Source: Bacillus wiedmannii
GTDB lineage: Bacteria; Bacillota; Bacilli; Bacillales; Bacillaceae_G
DNA length: 64,000 nt
Direction: 5' to 3'
Assembly (NCBI RefSeq): GCF_001583695.1
Contig: NZ_LOBC01000039.1
Coordinates: 124,001 to 188,000 of the forward strand
Positions 44,973 to 54,481 of the stretch are shown here, piece after piece (the first letter of the stretch is position 1; each line of letters opens with the position of its first letter). The position numbers and the translations under genes were made by a program. Under the pieces are notes generated by a model. The model worked only from the letters and a program-made list of their open reading frames with translations, was not told where the DNA came from and did not search any database.

Positions 44973-45176
44973 CTATTTTAAAGGAATAATTCCTTCTCTC
45001 TGTTTTAATCAATCTCCCAAACAAAAAACCAAGTACGTACGAGCACTCGGTCCGTTTCTTTCAAGTATAAGATGTACCATTTTGATAAAAACTACATACA
45101 GCATTAAACATTCCATGACGAAACAGCTTTTTCTCGTACATTTGAAGAGAAAAACAATCGAAAGGATGATCCGTTC

Positions 45177-45455
45177 ATGCCAATTAATCAACAACATCAA
45201 TTAGAAGTGCTGAAAGATATTTTAGTCAATCACCAAAGTGATTGTTGCGGGACAGTTTCTGAATGCGAGCAATTAGAGCGTCTCATTCAATCGTTACTCG
45301 CAAACGATAGTATAAGTAGTGACGCTAAAGCAATGCTAAACGATGTATATTCTTATAGTCAATCGGGTAAATCTTCCTCTAATTTGGACAACCACATTTC
45401 CAATAATCAAGAACAACTTACTCAGTGGATTGCTGGAATGGACAATTTTTCTTAA
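45177..45455 (+). CDS. ytzH: YtzH-like protein
   Basis: 92 residues, small, helical and acidic. CCGTVSECEQLERLIQSLLA and LTQWIAGMD are characteristic of the YtzH-like family. Function unknown. GAAAGGATG lies 6-8 bases upstream. It converges on ytmP with only 3 bases between stops and no visible terminator. The 228 bases before it hold no other recognisable feature. Confidence 0.88.
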   Translation: MPINQQHQLEVLKDILVNHQSDCCGTVSECEQLERLIQSLLANDSISSDAKAMLNDVYSYSQSGKSSSNLDNHISNNQEQLTQWIAGMDNFS

Positions 45456-45458
45456 GTA

Positions 45459-46256
45459 TTACTCTGAAGCAAGTAGTTGCTGTAAATATTGATGCCAATA
45501 TTCAGCTTCTGCTTGCTGTTTTTTTGTTGTGTGCCATTGCATAGACAAAATCGTTTGTGCTATTACATACCATCTCATACGCCTAAGCAGCGATTCATCC
45601 ATTTCAATATCATAATATTCGAGCCACTCGCTCCATTCGTGGCGTGGAATGTACCAATATAATAACATACCAAGGTCTAGAGCTGGGTCAGCAATTACAG
45701 CTCCATCCCAATCAATTAAAAACAACTCATCTTCATCCGACAATAGCCAGTTGTTATGGTTCACATCACAATGGCATACAACGAATTCATTGTATTCAAT
45801 ATCTTTTAATGAATCCATTAAATATTGAAGGCCTTGCTGAATTGTTTCATCATCCCTTATATCTCCTCTTAAAACAAGTTGCAGTTGTTGTAATAACTCT
45901 TGTGCGTGAAGCGGTTGCTTCCCAAGTCTTTGAATCATCTGTACAAGCGCTTTAGAGGAGTGTATTTTCTTCAAAAGTTTCGCAACACGTTCTAGTTTCA
46001 TATCCTCTGGCTCTAGCTTCTGTCCCGGAAGCCATTTTTGAGCAGAAATTACATCACCGTTCGTTACCCTTCTTGTCCAAAGTAATTTTGGAACAATTCC
46101 TTCTGCTGACAATACCGCTAAAAAGGGCGATGTATTCCGCTTTAAAAATAACTTCTGTTGTCCGTTTTGCGCAATATACGCATCGCCCGTTACTCCACCA
46201 GCCGGTACAAGACTCCACTCTTTTCCTAATAATTGTTCCAACCATTCCATATTCAT
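45459..46256 (-). CDS. ytmP: Aminoglycoside/choline-kinase-like phosphotransferase YtmP
   Basis: 265 residues with a protein-kinase-like (APH) fold. The catalytic loop is VVCHCDVNHNNWLLSD (HxDxxxxN) and the metal-binding DFG equivalent LFLIDWDGAVIADPALDLG. The N-terminal glycine-rich loop is PAGGVTGDAYIAQ. The substrate is unknown; in Bacillus it always neighbours pulA and trmB. The start may be the second ATG (46250), which is better spaced from GGG. Confidence 0.9.
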   Translation of the reverse strand: MNMEWLEQLLGKEWSLVPAGGVTGDAYIAQNGQQKLFLKRNTSPFLAVLSAEGIVPKLLWTRRVTNGDVISAQKWLPGQKLEPEDMKLERVAKLLKKIHSSKALVQMIQRLGKQPLHAQELLQQLQLVLRGDIRDDETIQQGLQYLMDSLKDIEYNEFVVCHCDVNHNNWLLSDEDELFLIDWDGAVIADPALDLGMLLYWYIPRHEWSEWLEYYDIEMDESLLRRMRWYVIAQTILSMQWHTTKKQQAEAEYWHQYLQQLLASE

Positions 46257-46483
46257 TACCCGTTAACAAATCCTTATCTTTTATAGTTATGAAAAGAAAA
46301 ACCGCAACATTTCTACACATGTTGTGGATTCATATATTTTACTGTAAATGAAAAGAAAACTTGGCATAGGCCAAAAACTCTCTATTTTATTTTACAAAAC
46401 CAGTCATAGAATGACAACTTATCAAAATCGTCACCTTTGTCAATTCTACATTTATTACATTCTCATCGTCAAGTAGCGATTTG

Positions 46484-48625
46484 TCACATTATCGTCAATA
46501 TATACGTGCTAATTGGAGCCAGCTGAAGTTCCTTTCCTCTAAATGAAGAAATTGGCTCTATTTTCGCTTGCTTTTCGTTTACTAACACATGCCACGTTTC
46601 TTCTTTCGGAAGTAGCACCGTTTTAACTTCTAAACCGCTATTAAATAAAACTACAATCTCTTTCCACGGTCCAAACGATTCTGCATGCCCTAGGTGATAT
46701 GCAAGTACTTCTGGAGAGGTTTGCAAAAAAGTCATGTGCTTTTTTATAAGGTCTGCGTTTTGTAATCGGAATGCTCCGTGCTCTTTACGAATCGCAATTA
46801 AACCTTTTATATAGTTAACGGTCTCTATCTCGTTCTCTTTTTGATCCCAATCTAATTGATTAATTTCATCATTTGCATTATAACTATTTTCATTTCCTTG
46901 CTTCGTACGATAAAACTCTTGCCCAGCATGTAAGAAAGGAATACCTTGCGAAAGAATCACCATTGCGCTCGCTAGAAGGTGACGTTTTTTCAAAATCTCT
47001 TCTGGCTCTTCATTACTGCGCATTAGTTTATCCCACATCGTCATATTGTCATGACATTCTACATAGTTAATGCTTTGCACAGGCTCTAGAAACAGACCTG
47101 TTTCTTTCATACTCAAAAGACTTCCCGATGCTATATACTGCAAATGATTACAGTCTACATGCCCACCAAGTGCAAACCCACGTTTATTTATATGAAAGGT
47201 ACTCCCTTTTATCCCATCACGAAATTGATCATTAAATTGCGCGATATGCGGCATTTTCTTTGCATTATTTAACGTTGCTTTTTCCTCTAGAGGAAGTGGG
47301 GTTTGTAGATCCCATCCTTCTCCTAATAACAATGCATCTCGCTTTATGTTTCGCACTTCTTTTTCTATTATATTCAATGTATCAACATCTAAAATTCCCA
47401 TTAAATCGAATCGGAATCCATCAACATTGTATTCAGTAAGCCAATATAAAATAGACTCTACAATGAATTTCCTCATCATTTTCCGTTCAGATGCTATATC
47501 ATTCCCGACTCCCGTCCCATTAGAAGGCATGCCATCTTCACCATGACGAAAATAATATCCTGGGACAAGCTTTTCAAATGATGATAGCTCTCTTTCATAC
47601 ACATGATTATATACAACATCTACAATCACTCTAATGCCGTGCTCATGAAATGTTTCAATTAGTTGCTTACACTCTACTATCCTGTTATACGGATCAGAGA
47701 GGTCTGTAGCATAATATCCCGTTGGCGCATTGTAATATAATGGATTGTAACCCCAATTATATGCAGAGGAAGGATTCGCCTCATCTACACCACCGAAACA
47801 ATATAAAGGTAATAGTTCAACATGTGTAACACCCAAATCTTTTATATGAGACAAGCCTGTTAACGTCCCATTTCGCCCTATTGTCCCTTCTTCCATTAGC
47901 CCTTTATATGTTCCTTTTTTACTCACTCCACTGCCCTGATGAATAGTAGCATCACGAATATGCAGTTCATACAATATGGCATCTGTCATTGCCTGTAATG
48001 GTGGTAATTGCTCTCGTTTTGTTACATTTGTCTTTTCCAAATCGATAACAACGCCGTACGTCCCATTTACAGTCACTGACTTTGCGTAAGGATCCACCGC
48101 TTCATTCCATATTAAATTAATACAAACAAGAAATGTATACTTTGCTCCGGCTAAATCGCCTTGTAATGTATGAGTCCAAACCCCATTTTCTCCTCTATGC
48201 ATTTCATGATCGGTATATTCTTTATCACTTTTATAAATCCTTACTTTCGCAAGCCTCGCAGTTGGAGCCCATACTTTAAATGTCGTTGCTTCTTTTTGAT
48301 ACACGGCTCCTAAATCTGTACCTTCGTAGTAATACTTTTCATCGAAAATCGCTGTTCTTATGACAGCACCTATTTGTAAATCTGTTTCTTCATTCCGTTC
48401 ATCTCGTACTGTATAATACTTCCCCACATCTAGCGGCTCTTCTATAAAGCACTCATACTTCGTTGCATCCGGAAGCGCAATTGTATGAGAAATCGGTAAA
48501 TCTTTCACGTTACTTCCTTCTTGCAAACGAAATGTCCGGCTTGTTCCATACGCGTGTGGGAGCAAAATTGTAATTTTATTCATTTCATCTAAATAGGCAT
48601 CAAATGGACGTTTTACTTTCAACAT
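46484..48625 (-). CDS. amyX: Type I pullulanase
   Basis: 713 residues from ATG 48625 (MLKVKRPFDAYLDEMNKITI). GH13 debranching enzyme that cuts alpha-1,6 bonds in pullulan, glycogen or starch dextrins. N-terminal CBM48 (about 95-190: LGAVYQKEATTFKVWAPTAR). The catalytic barrel has the pullulanase signature YNWGYNP, VIVDVVYNH, GFRFDLMGILD (nucleophile Asp), LLLGEGWDL (acid Glu) and YVECHDNMT. No signal peptide, so cytosolic, probably serving glycogen or maltodextrin use. B. subtilis AmyX has the same size and site. Confidence 0.93.
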   Translation of the reverse strand: MLKVKRPFDAYLDEMNKITILLPHAYGTSRTFRLQEGSNVKDLPISHTIALPDATKYECFIEEPLDVGKYYTVRDERNEETDLQIGAVIRTAIFDEKYYYEGTDLGAVYQKEATTFKVWAPTARLAKVRIYKSDKEYTDHEMHRGENGVWTHTLQGDLAGAKYTFLVCINLIWNEAVDPYAKSVTVNGTYGVVIDLEKTNVTKREQLPPLQAMTDAILYELHIRDATIHQGSGVSKKGTYKGLMEEGTIGRNGTLTGLSHIKDLGVTHVELLPLYCFGGVDEANPSSAYNWGYNPLYYNAPTGYYATDLSDPYNRIVECKQLIETFHEHGIRVIVDVVYNHVYERELSSFEKLVPGYYFRHGEDGMPSNGTGVGNDIASERKMMRKFIVESILYWLTEYNVDGFRFDLMGILDVDTLNIIEKEVRNIKRDALLLGEGWDLQTPLPLEEKATLNNAKKMPHIAQFNDQFRDGIKGSTFHINKRGFALGGHVDCNHLQYIASGSLLSMKETGLFLEPVQSINYVECHDNMTMWDKLMRSNEEPEEILKKRHLLASAMVILSQGIPFLHAGQEFYRTKQGNENSYNANDEINQLDWDQKENEIETVNYIKGLIAIRKEHGAFRLQNADLIKKHMTFLQTSPEVLAYHLGHAESFGPWKEIVVLFNSGLEVKTVLLPKEETWHVLVNEKQAKIEPISSFRGKELQLAPISTYILTIM

Positions 48626-48762
48626 AAAAAAATCACCATCATTCTTAAAATTAAATGAAACGAGCTGCAAATGATAAGGCTTTTCTTATCAGCAAGGCTC
48701 TATACAGTAACACATTATTCTCTATAGTATATTCACCTGTATAAAAAACGTTTTCATACATT

Positions 48763-49308
48763 CTATTTTTGTAATTTTATTTCAGCAATCGCTTTATACT
48801 TCGGTGTCTCCTTCACATGAGATTCGTATAAAGTAATCGTATCCGCTTGAAATGATATTTCAGGCACTTCCTTTATATGTTCTAAATCAAACTTCTCTTC
48901 TCCTACCCATTTACGAGCAACAGTAATATGCGGATGATACGGGCGCGTTTCTAAAGACAATCCATTCCCTTCACAAATAACGTGTACTTGCTTTTGTAAT
49001 TGAAGCAAATCGTAATTCTCGCTTACCTTCGACCAAAAAATACGCGGCCTATCTTCCATACCGAACGTAGAAAATCCTTGTAATGTGAATGATAGTTCTT
49101 TCATTTCTGTAATTGTTTGTAATCCATTCTTTATTCCTTCTAATTGTTCCTCTGTTGCACTACCTAAAAATGAAAGGGTAATATGGTAGTCTTCTTTATG
49201 TACCCATGAACGAAATGGTAATTCCTCCTGCATTTCTTCTTTATAGTTAGACAGCACTTCTTTTATATGATTCGGTAACGTAATCGCGACAAAATAATGC
49301 GGCTCCAT
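48763..49308 (-). CDS. thpR: RNA 2',3'-cyclic phosphodiesterase (2H family)
   Basis: 181 residues from ATG 49308, 9 bases from AAGGAG; the longer frame has no ribosome site. Two HxT motifs of the 2H family, HITLSFLG (about 39-46) and HITVARKW (about 126-133), form the active site. It opens 2',3'-cyclic phosphate RNA ends. B. subtilis YtlP is the orthologue. Monocistronic. Confidence 0.92.
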   Translation of the reverse strand: MEPHYFVAITLPNHIKEVLSNYKEEMQEELPFRSWVHKEDYHITLSFLGSATEEQLEGIKNGLQTITEMKELSFTLQGFSTFGMEDRPRIFWSKVSENYDLLQLQKQVHVICEGNGLSLETRPYHPHITVARKWVGEEKFDLEHIKEVPEISFQADTITLYESHVKETPKYKAIAEIKLQK

Positions 49309-49410
49309 GTACATCTTCTCCTTCTTTCTATTGTTGCTTTTCTTTCTTATCTCATTCAATTAAATAGAATCAAACTTCCCTACAAGTCTAACCAAGTTAG
49401 GGTTGCGTTA

Positions 49411-49566
49411 ATAAAGTGAAACTTTAATCAGTGGGGTTTTGTCCATCCCCTACTGATTATCAGCCCTCACCAATCGGGCTTTTACGGGCAGTTGATCCCC
49501 ACCTAACTTCTTCGCTTTCGCTAAATTTTAAAGTGGGGGTCTTACTGCCCGTTAATGCGGGATAAA
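49411..49566 (+). mobile_element. bcr1-like repeat element, copy 1
   Basis: A 146-base non-coding element (49416-49561) is flanked by ATAAA on both sides (49411-49415 and 49562-49566), as expected of the TTTAT target duplication described for bcr1. It starts GTGAAACTTTAATCAGTGGG and ends with GCCCGTTAATGCGGG. Internal inverted repeats (CAGTGGGG/CCCCTACTG; ACGGGCAG/CTGCCCGT) predict a folded RNA. bcr1 is specific to the B. cereus group. Name assigned from memory of the family. Confidence 0.75.
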
Positions 49567-49567
49567 T

Positions 49568-49622
49568 GAAATTATATCGAAATCTCGACAAGGGATATCG
49601 ACTTAACAACTAAATACGATAA
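49568..49622 (+). repeat. Dispersed intergenic repeat, copy 5
   Basis: AATTATATCGAAATCTCG, then degenerate core ATATCGACTTAACAACTA (49595-49612) and ATACGATAAG. It directly follows the bcr1-like element and precedes the pepV terminator. Confidence 0.6.
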
Positions 49623-49644
49623 GAAAAGCAACCTATACTTAACA

Positions 49645-49682
49645 GAAAACCGTCCCAAAATATGTATTGGGACGGCCTCTTC
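49645..49682 (-). terminator. pepV terminator
   Basis: CGTCCCAA pairs with TTGGGACG across 9 bases. The minus-strand exit is GTTTTCTG. Confidence 0.85.
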
Positions 49683-49697
49683 TTATTTATATATCCA

Positions 49698-51104
49698 TTA
49701 CTTCGCTAATTCATGAATTGCTTGCGCGTAAATTGCTGTTGCTTTTAATAAGTCTTCAATTTCAATGTACTCGTCTTTTTGATGCGCAAGTTCTTCTTTT
49801 CCAGGGAACAACGGACCAAACGCAACGCCAGCTTTCAATGAACGAGCGTAAGTACCGCCGCCGATTGCTAATAGTTCTGCCTTTTCTCCTGTTTGTTCTT
49901 CATATACGCGCTGCAACGTACGAATTAACACGTGGTCTTTATCAACATGATGCGGGCGAGAGTTTGAATAATCCGCCACTTTAAATCCATGATTACCAAC
50001 GTATTCTTTTAACTTTGCAATCATTTCGTCAAAGTTAGTCGTAACCGGGTAACGTACATTTAATCCTAAATTACCACCATTCTCTTTCGTATAAGAAAGG
50101 CGACCAACATTCACAGTTAACGGTCCGCTAATATCGTCTTTATAAGAAATACCAGCTTTCTCTCCTAAAATATCTCCTGTAAATGTTTCTGTTACAAACG
50201 ATGCAAACGAAGCCCCTTTTCCATCAAGAGCAACTGTAGTTAAGAAGTTTGCCAGTAATAAACCTGCATTCTCACCCTTCTCTGGAGTAGATCCGTGAGC
50301 TGAAATCCCTTTAATTTGCAACGTCACCGTATTACCTTCTACAATTGCTTCACCTATTTTTTTAGCAGTTTGTAAATACTCTTCATATGCTACTGTAAGT
50401 GCATTTACATCTTCTCCTGTAATAATCGCTTCTGCAAAATCAGGAACCATATTTAAACGGCGACCTGATTCAAATGAAACAAGTTCATATGTACCTTTCT
50501 TCTCTTCACTACCACTTTGCACAACTTGTATATCAGCAATTCCTTTTTCTGCATTAATAATTGGAAAATCTGCGTCTGGCGCAAAACCGATTGTTGGCAT
50601 TTCTTCGTTTTTAAAGTAGTGATCTACACATTTCCAATTGCTTTCCTCATCTGTTCCTAAAATCATGCGAACGCGTTTTGAAAGAGGCAAACCTAATTCT
50701 TTCACAATTTTCATCGCATAATAAGCTGCCATCGTTGGGCCTTTATCGTCAATTGCACCACGTGCAAAAATCTTTCCATCGCGAATATCTGCACTATATG
50801 CCGGAGTCGTCCAGCCATCTCCTTCTGGCACAACATCAACGTGACAAAGAATACCTACTAACTCTTCTCCTTGTCCCATTTCAAGATGACCTGCATACCC
50901 TTCTAAATTTTTAGAAGCAAAACCTTCAGTTTCTCCTTTATGTAACATGAAAGATAAAGCTTTTTCTACACCTTCACCGAATGGTGCGCCCTCTTTCGCT
51001 GATTCTTCTTCCCATACACTTTTAATTTGTAAAAATTGTTGTGTATCACGGATTAAATCATCTTTTCGTTTTGCAACTTCTTCTGTCCAATTAATCGCTG
51101 ACAT
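49698..51104 (-). CDS. pepV: Dipeptidase PepV (M20)
   Basis: 468 residues from ATG 51104 (MSAINWTEEVAKRKDDL), behind GAAGGATGG. Zinc dipeptidase of broad specificity. M20 motifs: LVGILCHVDVVPEGDGWTTP (first His and Asp), FARGAIDDKGPTMAAYYAMK (bridging Asp), ILGTDEESNWKC (catalytic Glu pair), FAPDADFPIINAEKG, and GGGTYARSL near the end. Cytosolic. B. subtilis YtjP is the orthologue. Confidence 0.95.
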   Translation of the reverse strand: MSAINWTEEVAKRKDDLIRDTQQFLQIKSVWEEESAKEGAPFGEGVEKALSFMLHKGETEGFASKNLEGYAGHLEMGQGEELVGILCHVDVVPEGDGWTTPAYSADIRDGKIFARGAIDDKGPTMAAYYAMKIVKELGLPLSKRVRMILGTDEESNWKCVDHYFKNEEMPTIGFAPDADFPIINAEKGIADIQVVQSGSEEKKGTYELVSFESGRRLNMVPDFAEAIITGEDVNALTVAYEEYLQTAKKIGEAIVEGNTVTLQIKGISAHGSTPEKGENAGLLLANFLTTVALDGKGASFASFVTETFTGDILGEKAGISYKDDISGPLTVNVGRLSYTKENGGNLGLNVRYPVTTNFDEMIAKLKEYVGNHGFKVADYSNSRPHHVDKDHVLIRTLQRVYEEQTGEKAELLAIGGGTYARSLKAGVAFGPLFPGKEELAHQKDEYIEIEDLLKATAIYAQAIHELAK

Positions 51105-51283
51105 CACGCATCCATCCTTCACTATATTGTTTCTTTCATCATAACAAACCGAAATCTCTTATGCCATATACGAAACTAAAATACCTAACAATTGTAACGT
51201 TTCAGATATTTCTTATTAGTTTTTCTTTTATTTTTCTAAAAAAATTTGCAGGAATTTGGCGTTTTACGTAGAATTTTATGTGT

Positions 51284-51315
51284 TAGTTGACTGACCATAT
51301 ATAAAATGTCAACTA
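51284..51315. promoter_or_regulatory. Inverted repeat in the pepV-ytzE gap
   Basis: TAGTTGAC (51284-51291) and GTCAACTA (51308-51315) form perfect 8-base arms 16 bases apart in the 357-base divergent region. It may be an operator for one of the flanking genes. The rest of the gap is AT-rich with no other clear signal. Confidence 0.35.
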
Positions 51316-51461
51316 CCAATATTTTTCTATATGAATATTTGTTAAATTTCTGTAAAATTTAAGTAGATTATAGCATGAATTTTATCATGTAGAGTACAAT
51401 GGTAGTAACGACCTTCTTTCCTGAATGGGGTCAAAAAAACTAGTAGAGGAGTGGTTTTCTC

Positions 51462-51683
51462 TTGAAACCTACAACTACTCGTATGCTAACACGCATTAAA
51501 TCAATTTATATGTACATCAATGAAAACGGAACGGTAACGACGAAAGACCTTGTAGATGAGTTCGGGATCACACCACGAACGATACAACGTGATCTAAATG
51601 TGTTGCAGTTTAATGAACTCGTGTATAGCCCTTGCCGCGGTAAGTGGACAACAACAGGAAAGAAAGTGAGAATGACCTCATAA
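51462..51683 (+). CDS. ytzE: DeoR-type helix-turn-helix protein YtzE
   Basis: 73 residues, from TTG 51462 after AGAGGAGTGG. Only a DeoR N-terminal winged helix: RIKSIYMYINENGTVTTKDL, VDEFGITPRTIQRDLNVLQF. No ligand-binding domain, so it is a minimal DNA-binding protein. Its regulon is unknown. Terminator at 51717-51750. Confidence 0.9.
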   Translation: MKPTTTRMLTRIKSIYMYINENGTVTTKDLVDEFGITPRTIQRDLNVLQFNELVYSPCRGKWTTTGKKVRMTS

Positions 51684-51716
51684 CGAAAAAATAATTGTAT
51701 GTAAATAAATACATAC

Positions 51717-51750
51717 CCCTTTCTAACTCATTAGAAAGGGGTCTTTTCTG
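51717..51750. terminator. Terminator between ytzE and ytzG
   Basis: CCCCTTTCTA pairs with TAGAAAGGGG around ACTCAT, followed by TCTTTT. Confidence 0.9.
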
Positions 51751-51764
51751 CGCCAAAAACAGCA

Positions 51765-52493
51765 CTATTTCTCAGTATCTACTTGATATGTTTTTAACAT
51801 TTCTACTTCTTCATCTGATAGCTCTCGGTATTGTCCAAGTTCTAGCTCTTCATCTAATACTAATGGTCCCATCTCTGTTCTCTTTAGGTAGACTACTTTT
51901 TTCCCTACCGCTTCAAACATACGCTTCACTTGATGGAACTTTCCTTCTGTAATTACAAGCTCGATTTCAGAAATCTCATCGCTTTTTAATATTGTAAGTG
52001 CACCTGGCTTTGTTTCATAGCCATCATCTAAAATAACACCTTTAGCAAACTCTTTTACATCCTCTTCTGTTACTACTCCTGCAACGTGTGCATAATATTT
52101 TTTCGGCACATGCTTTTTCGGAGATAACAATTGATGTGATAACTTCCCGTCATTTGTTATCAATAAGAAACCTTCCGTATCAATATCAAGTCGTCCAACT
52201 GGGAACGGATCAAAGATTGCATCTTCTAACTCTAATAAATCTATTACCGTTTCATGATTATCATCTTCTGTCGCTGAAATAACGCCTTGTGGTTTATGCA
52301 ACATTAAATAAACAAACTCTTTATATTCCACAACTTCTCCGTGAATCATAACTTCTTGCTCTTCTACATTTACATGAACCTTCGCATCTTTCACTGGCGT
52401 TCCATCAATTTTTACAACGCCGTCTTTCAATAATTTCTTTACTTCTTTTCTACTTCCATATCCCATATTTGCTAATAATTTATCTAATCTCAC
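51765..52493 (-). CDS. ytzG: 16S rRNA pseudouridine synthase, RsuA/RluB family (YtzG)
   Basis: 242 residues from GTG 52493 (VRLDKLLANMGYGSRKEVKK), 8 bases from AAGG. An N-terminal S4 RNA-binding domain (about 1-60) precedes the synthase domain with catalytic aspartate in GRLDIDTEGFLLITNDG and LMLHKPQGVIS. The RsuA subgroup modifies 16S rRNA; the exact site is inferred. 41 bases downstream of ytgP in the same direction, but a terminator lies between. Confidence 0.9.
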   Translation of the reverse strand: MRLDKLLANMGYGSRKEVKKLLKDGVVKIDGTPVKDAKVHVNVEEQEVMIHGEVVEYKEFVYLMLHKPQGVISATEDDNHETVIDLLELEDAIFDPFPVGRLDIDTEGFLLITNDGKLSHQLLSPKKHVPKKYYAHVAGVVTEEDVKEFAKGVILDDGYETKPGALTILKSDEISEIELVITEGKFHQVKRMFEAVGKKVVYLKRTEMGPLVLDEELELGQYRELSDEEVEMLKTYQVDTEK

Positions 52494-52519
52494 GTTTTTC
52501 ACCTTCTTTGTTTATCATA

Positions 52520-52550
52520 GAAAAGGGGACGTAATTACGCCCCTTTTGAT
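52520..52550 (-). terminator. ytgP terminator
   Basis: AAAAGGGG-CG pairs with CG-CCCCTTTT around TAATTA-like bases. Confidence 0.85.
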
Positions 52551-54187
52551 TTCAACTTTATTTTGAATCTATTGCCAAGTTTACGTTGGATTTTCTCTAA
52601 CGCTTCTCCGCCAAATACTCGTTCAAGTACTCCTGTGCGAATTGCTAACAATCCATACACAAGACCACCAATACCTGCACAAACCACAACTGTAATAAGA
52701 GCACCCATTCGGCCATCAGGTGAGATCATGAAGGACAGAGTCCATTGTGATAACTTTACAGCAATGACCATTACAAGTGTTAATACTGCAATTTGGAAAG
52801 TTCTCTTATATACAACACCAAATGAATAGTGTACATGTTTTTTGATTTGTCGATTCGTATACCATACGGAAGCTAAGAATCCGACTGCAGTTGCTAAAAT
52901 CGCTCCAACTGTACCGAAATAACGAATAAAGATTACGTTACATACGAATTTCAAAATAACACCCATAATAAGCGCGACAATCGCATGTTTTTGTTGATTG
53001 ATTCCTTGCAGAATTGCTGCTGTTACTGTAAATAAAGCGAATAACAACGCAACCGGTGCATACCACATTAATACTTGTCCACCTAGTGGATCTGAGTCAT
53101 AGAACGCAGTATAGATTGGATATGCAAGTGTTGAAATACCGACAACTGCTGGCAATGTTAAGAACATATTTGCCTGGAATGTTTGTGTAATTTGTAACTT
53201 TAAATAACGGTATTGTTTTTCAGTAAATGATTTTGTAATCGCTGGTACAAGCGTTAAACTAAACGCTGTCGCAAGCGATACAGGAATCATAATTAATTTA
53301 TGCGTCCACATTGTGAAAATACCGAGAGCTCGCTCTGCAATATCCCCTTGACCAATCGCTTGCATAATTGAGTTAAATGTCAATGTATCAATTTGTTGAT
53401 ATAAAGGAATTGTTAACCCAATTACAACGTAAGGAATCGCATATGCAAATAATTCTTTAAATAATTGAACCGTACTCACTGTCGATTCTGGTACAGTTTG
53501 TTCAATTAAATATTGATCCAAATGTTTTTTACGTTTTAACCAGTACCAAATGAGTACACCGAGCGCTCCAACTGCTGAAACGAACGCAGCAAATGTCGCT
53601 ACCCCAACTGCTGTTGCAACTGTACCGCCAAGTACTTTAATAACGATAAAACTACCCGCTAATAAAAAGACGATACGAATAATTTGTTCAATAATTTGGG
53701 AAACAGTAGTCGGTCCCATCGATTGGTGACCTTGGAAATAACCACGAATTAAACTCGCTGCTGGTACAACAATAAGTGCAAAACTTACAAGACGAATAAT
53801 CGTCGTAACTTCTTCTACATTACTGTGTATACTTTGTTTACCAAGCATTGCTTCTGCAAACAGTGGTGCTGTCATGTATAGAACTAGGAACGAAAGAACT
53901 CCTGTTACTATCATCATAACCATTCCCGAGCGGAACATTCTCCGGCTCGTTTTATAATCGCCAAGCGCATTATATTTGGAAACAAATTTGGAAACAGCAA
54001 GCGGCACCCCTGCCGTTGCAATACTTAAAAAGATCGTATATGGAATGTATCCATATGTATAGAGCGTTCCGCCTTCTGTACCTACTAATGCATGAAACGG
54101 AAAGACGTAAATCATGCCTAAGAACTTTACTAAAAATGTCCCTAACGTAACAATAAGCGTTCCGCGCAGAAATTTCGAATCGGACAT
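52535..54187 (-). CDS. ytgP: MurJ-type lipid II flippase / polysaccharide exporter YtgP
   Basis: 550 residues, MOP superfamily with about 14 membrane helices from residue 10 to 520. It starts MSDSKFLRGTLIVTLGTFLV and contains the MurJ/Wzx-like patterns GTEGGTLYTYGYIPYTIFLS, GVPLAVSKFVSKYNALGD and IRGYFQGHQSMGPTTVSQII. B. subtilis YtgP can replace MurJ, so lipid II export is a likely role. AGGAGG lies about 10 bases upstream of the ATG. A bcr1-like element ends about 23 bases beyond the start codon. Confidence 0.92.
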   Translation of the reverse strand: MSDSKFLRGTLIVTLGTFLVKFLGMIYVFPFHALVGTEGGTLYTYGYIPYTIFLSIATAGVPLAVSKFVSKYNALGDYKTSRRMFRSGMVMMIVTGVLSFLVLYMTAPLFAEAMLGKQSIHSNVEEVTTIIRLVSFALIVVPAASLIRGYFQGHQSMGPTTVSQIIEQIIRIVFLLAGSFIVIKVLGGTVATAVGVATFAAFVSAVGALGVLIWYWLKRKKHLDQYLIEQTVPESTVSTVQLFKELFAYAIPYVVIGLTIPLYQQIDTLTFNSIMQAIGQGDIAERALGIFTMWTHKLIMIPVSLATAFSLTLVPAITKSFTEKQYRYLKLQITQTFQANMFLTLPAVVGISTLAYPIYTAFYDSDPLGGQVLMWYAPVALLFALFTVTAAILQGINQQKHAIVALIMGVILKFVCNVIFIRYFGTVGAILATAVGFLASVWYTNRQIKKHVHYSFGVVYKRTFQIAVLTLVMVIAVKLSQWTLSFMISPDGRMGALITVVVCAGIGGLVYGLLAIRTGVLERVFGGEALEKIQRKLGNRFKIKLKSKGA

Positions 54188-54209
54188 ACAAAAATCCTCC
54201 TACATCTAC

Positions 54210-54355
54210 ATAAAGTGAAACTTTAATCAGTGTGGGTGTTCTTCCCTACTGATTATTAGTTGAACTATTCGAGCATTTATGGGCTACCAAATTCCCTTTT
54301 TATTTCTCTTACATCTTAAGGTTTTTGTCTTATTGCCCACAAATAGCAGGATAGT
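54210..54355 (+). mobile_element. bcr1-like repeat element, copy 2
   Basis: The element (54215-54350) begins GTGAAACTTTAATCAGTGTG as copy 1 does and ends with GCCCACAAATAGCAGG. It is preceded by ATAAA and followed by ATAGT, a decayed target duplication. It is shorter and more diverged than copy 1, especially in the middle. It lies 23 bases upstream of the ytgP start codon, so it separates that gene from its promoter or supplies one. Confidence 0.7.
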
Positions 54356-54481
54356 GCTGAACTCTAACTTTTGTATTGTACCACAATTCTCTCCTTAAGC
54401 AGTACTTCACTCTATTTTTCTTTTAAGGGAAAACATGCTATTCTTTTAGGCAGGAAATGTAGAAAATGAGGTCGATATATT

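Noticed and set aside
45009-45200. 63-codon minus-strand open frame between trmB and ytzH
   Set aside because: No ribosome site and no coding character; it runs into ytzH on the other strand.
49416-49561. bcr1-like element considered as a riboswitch for a flanking gene
   Set aside because: A second copy stands at 54215 in a different context, with target duplication at the first; it is a dispersed element, not a gene-specific leader.
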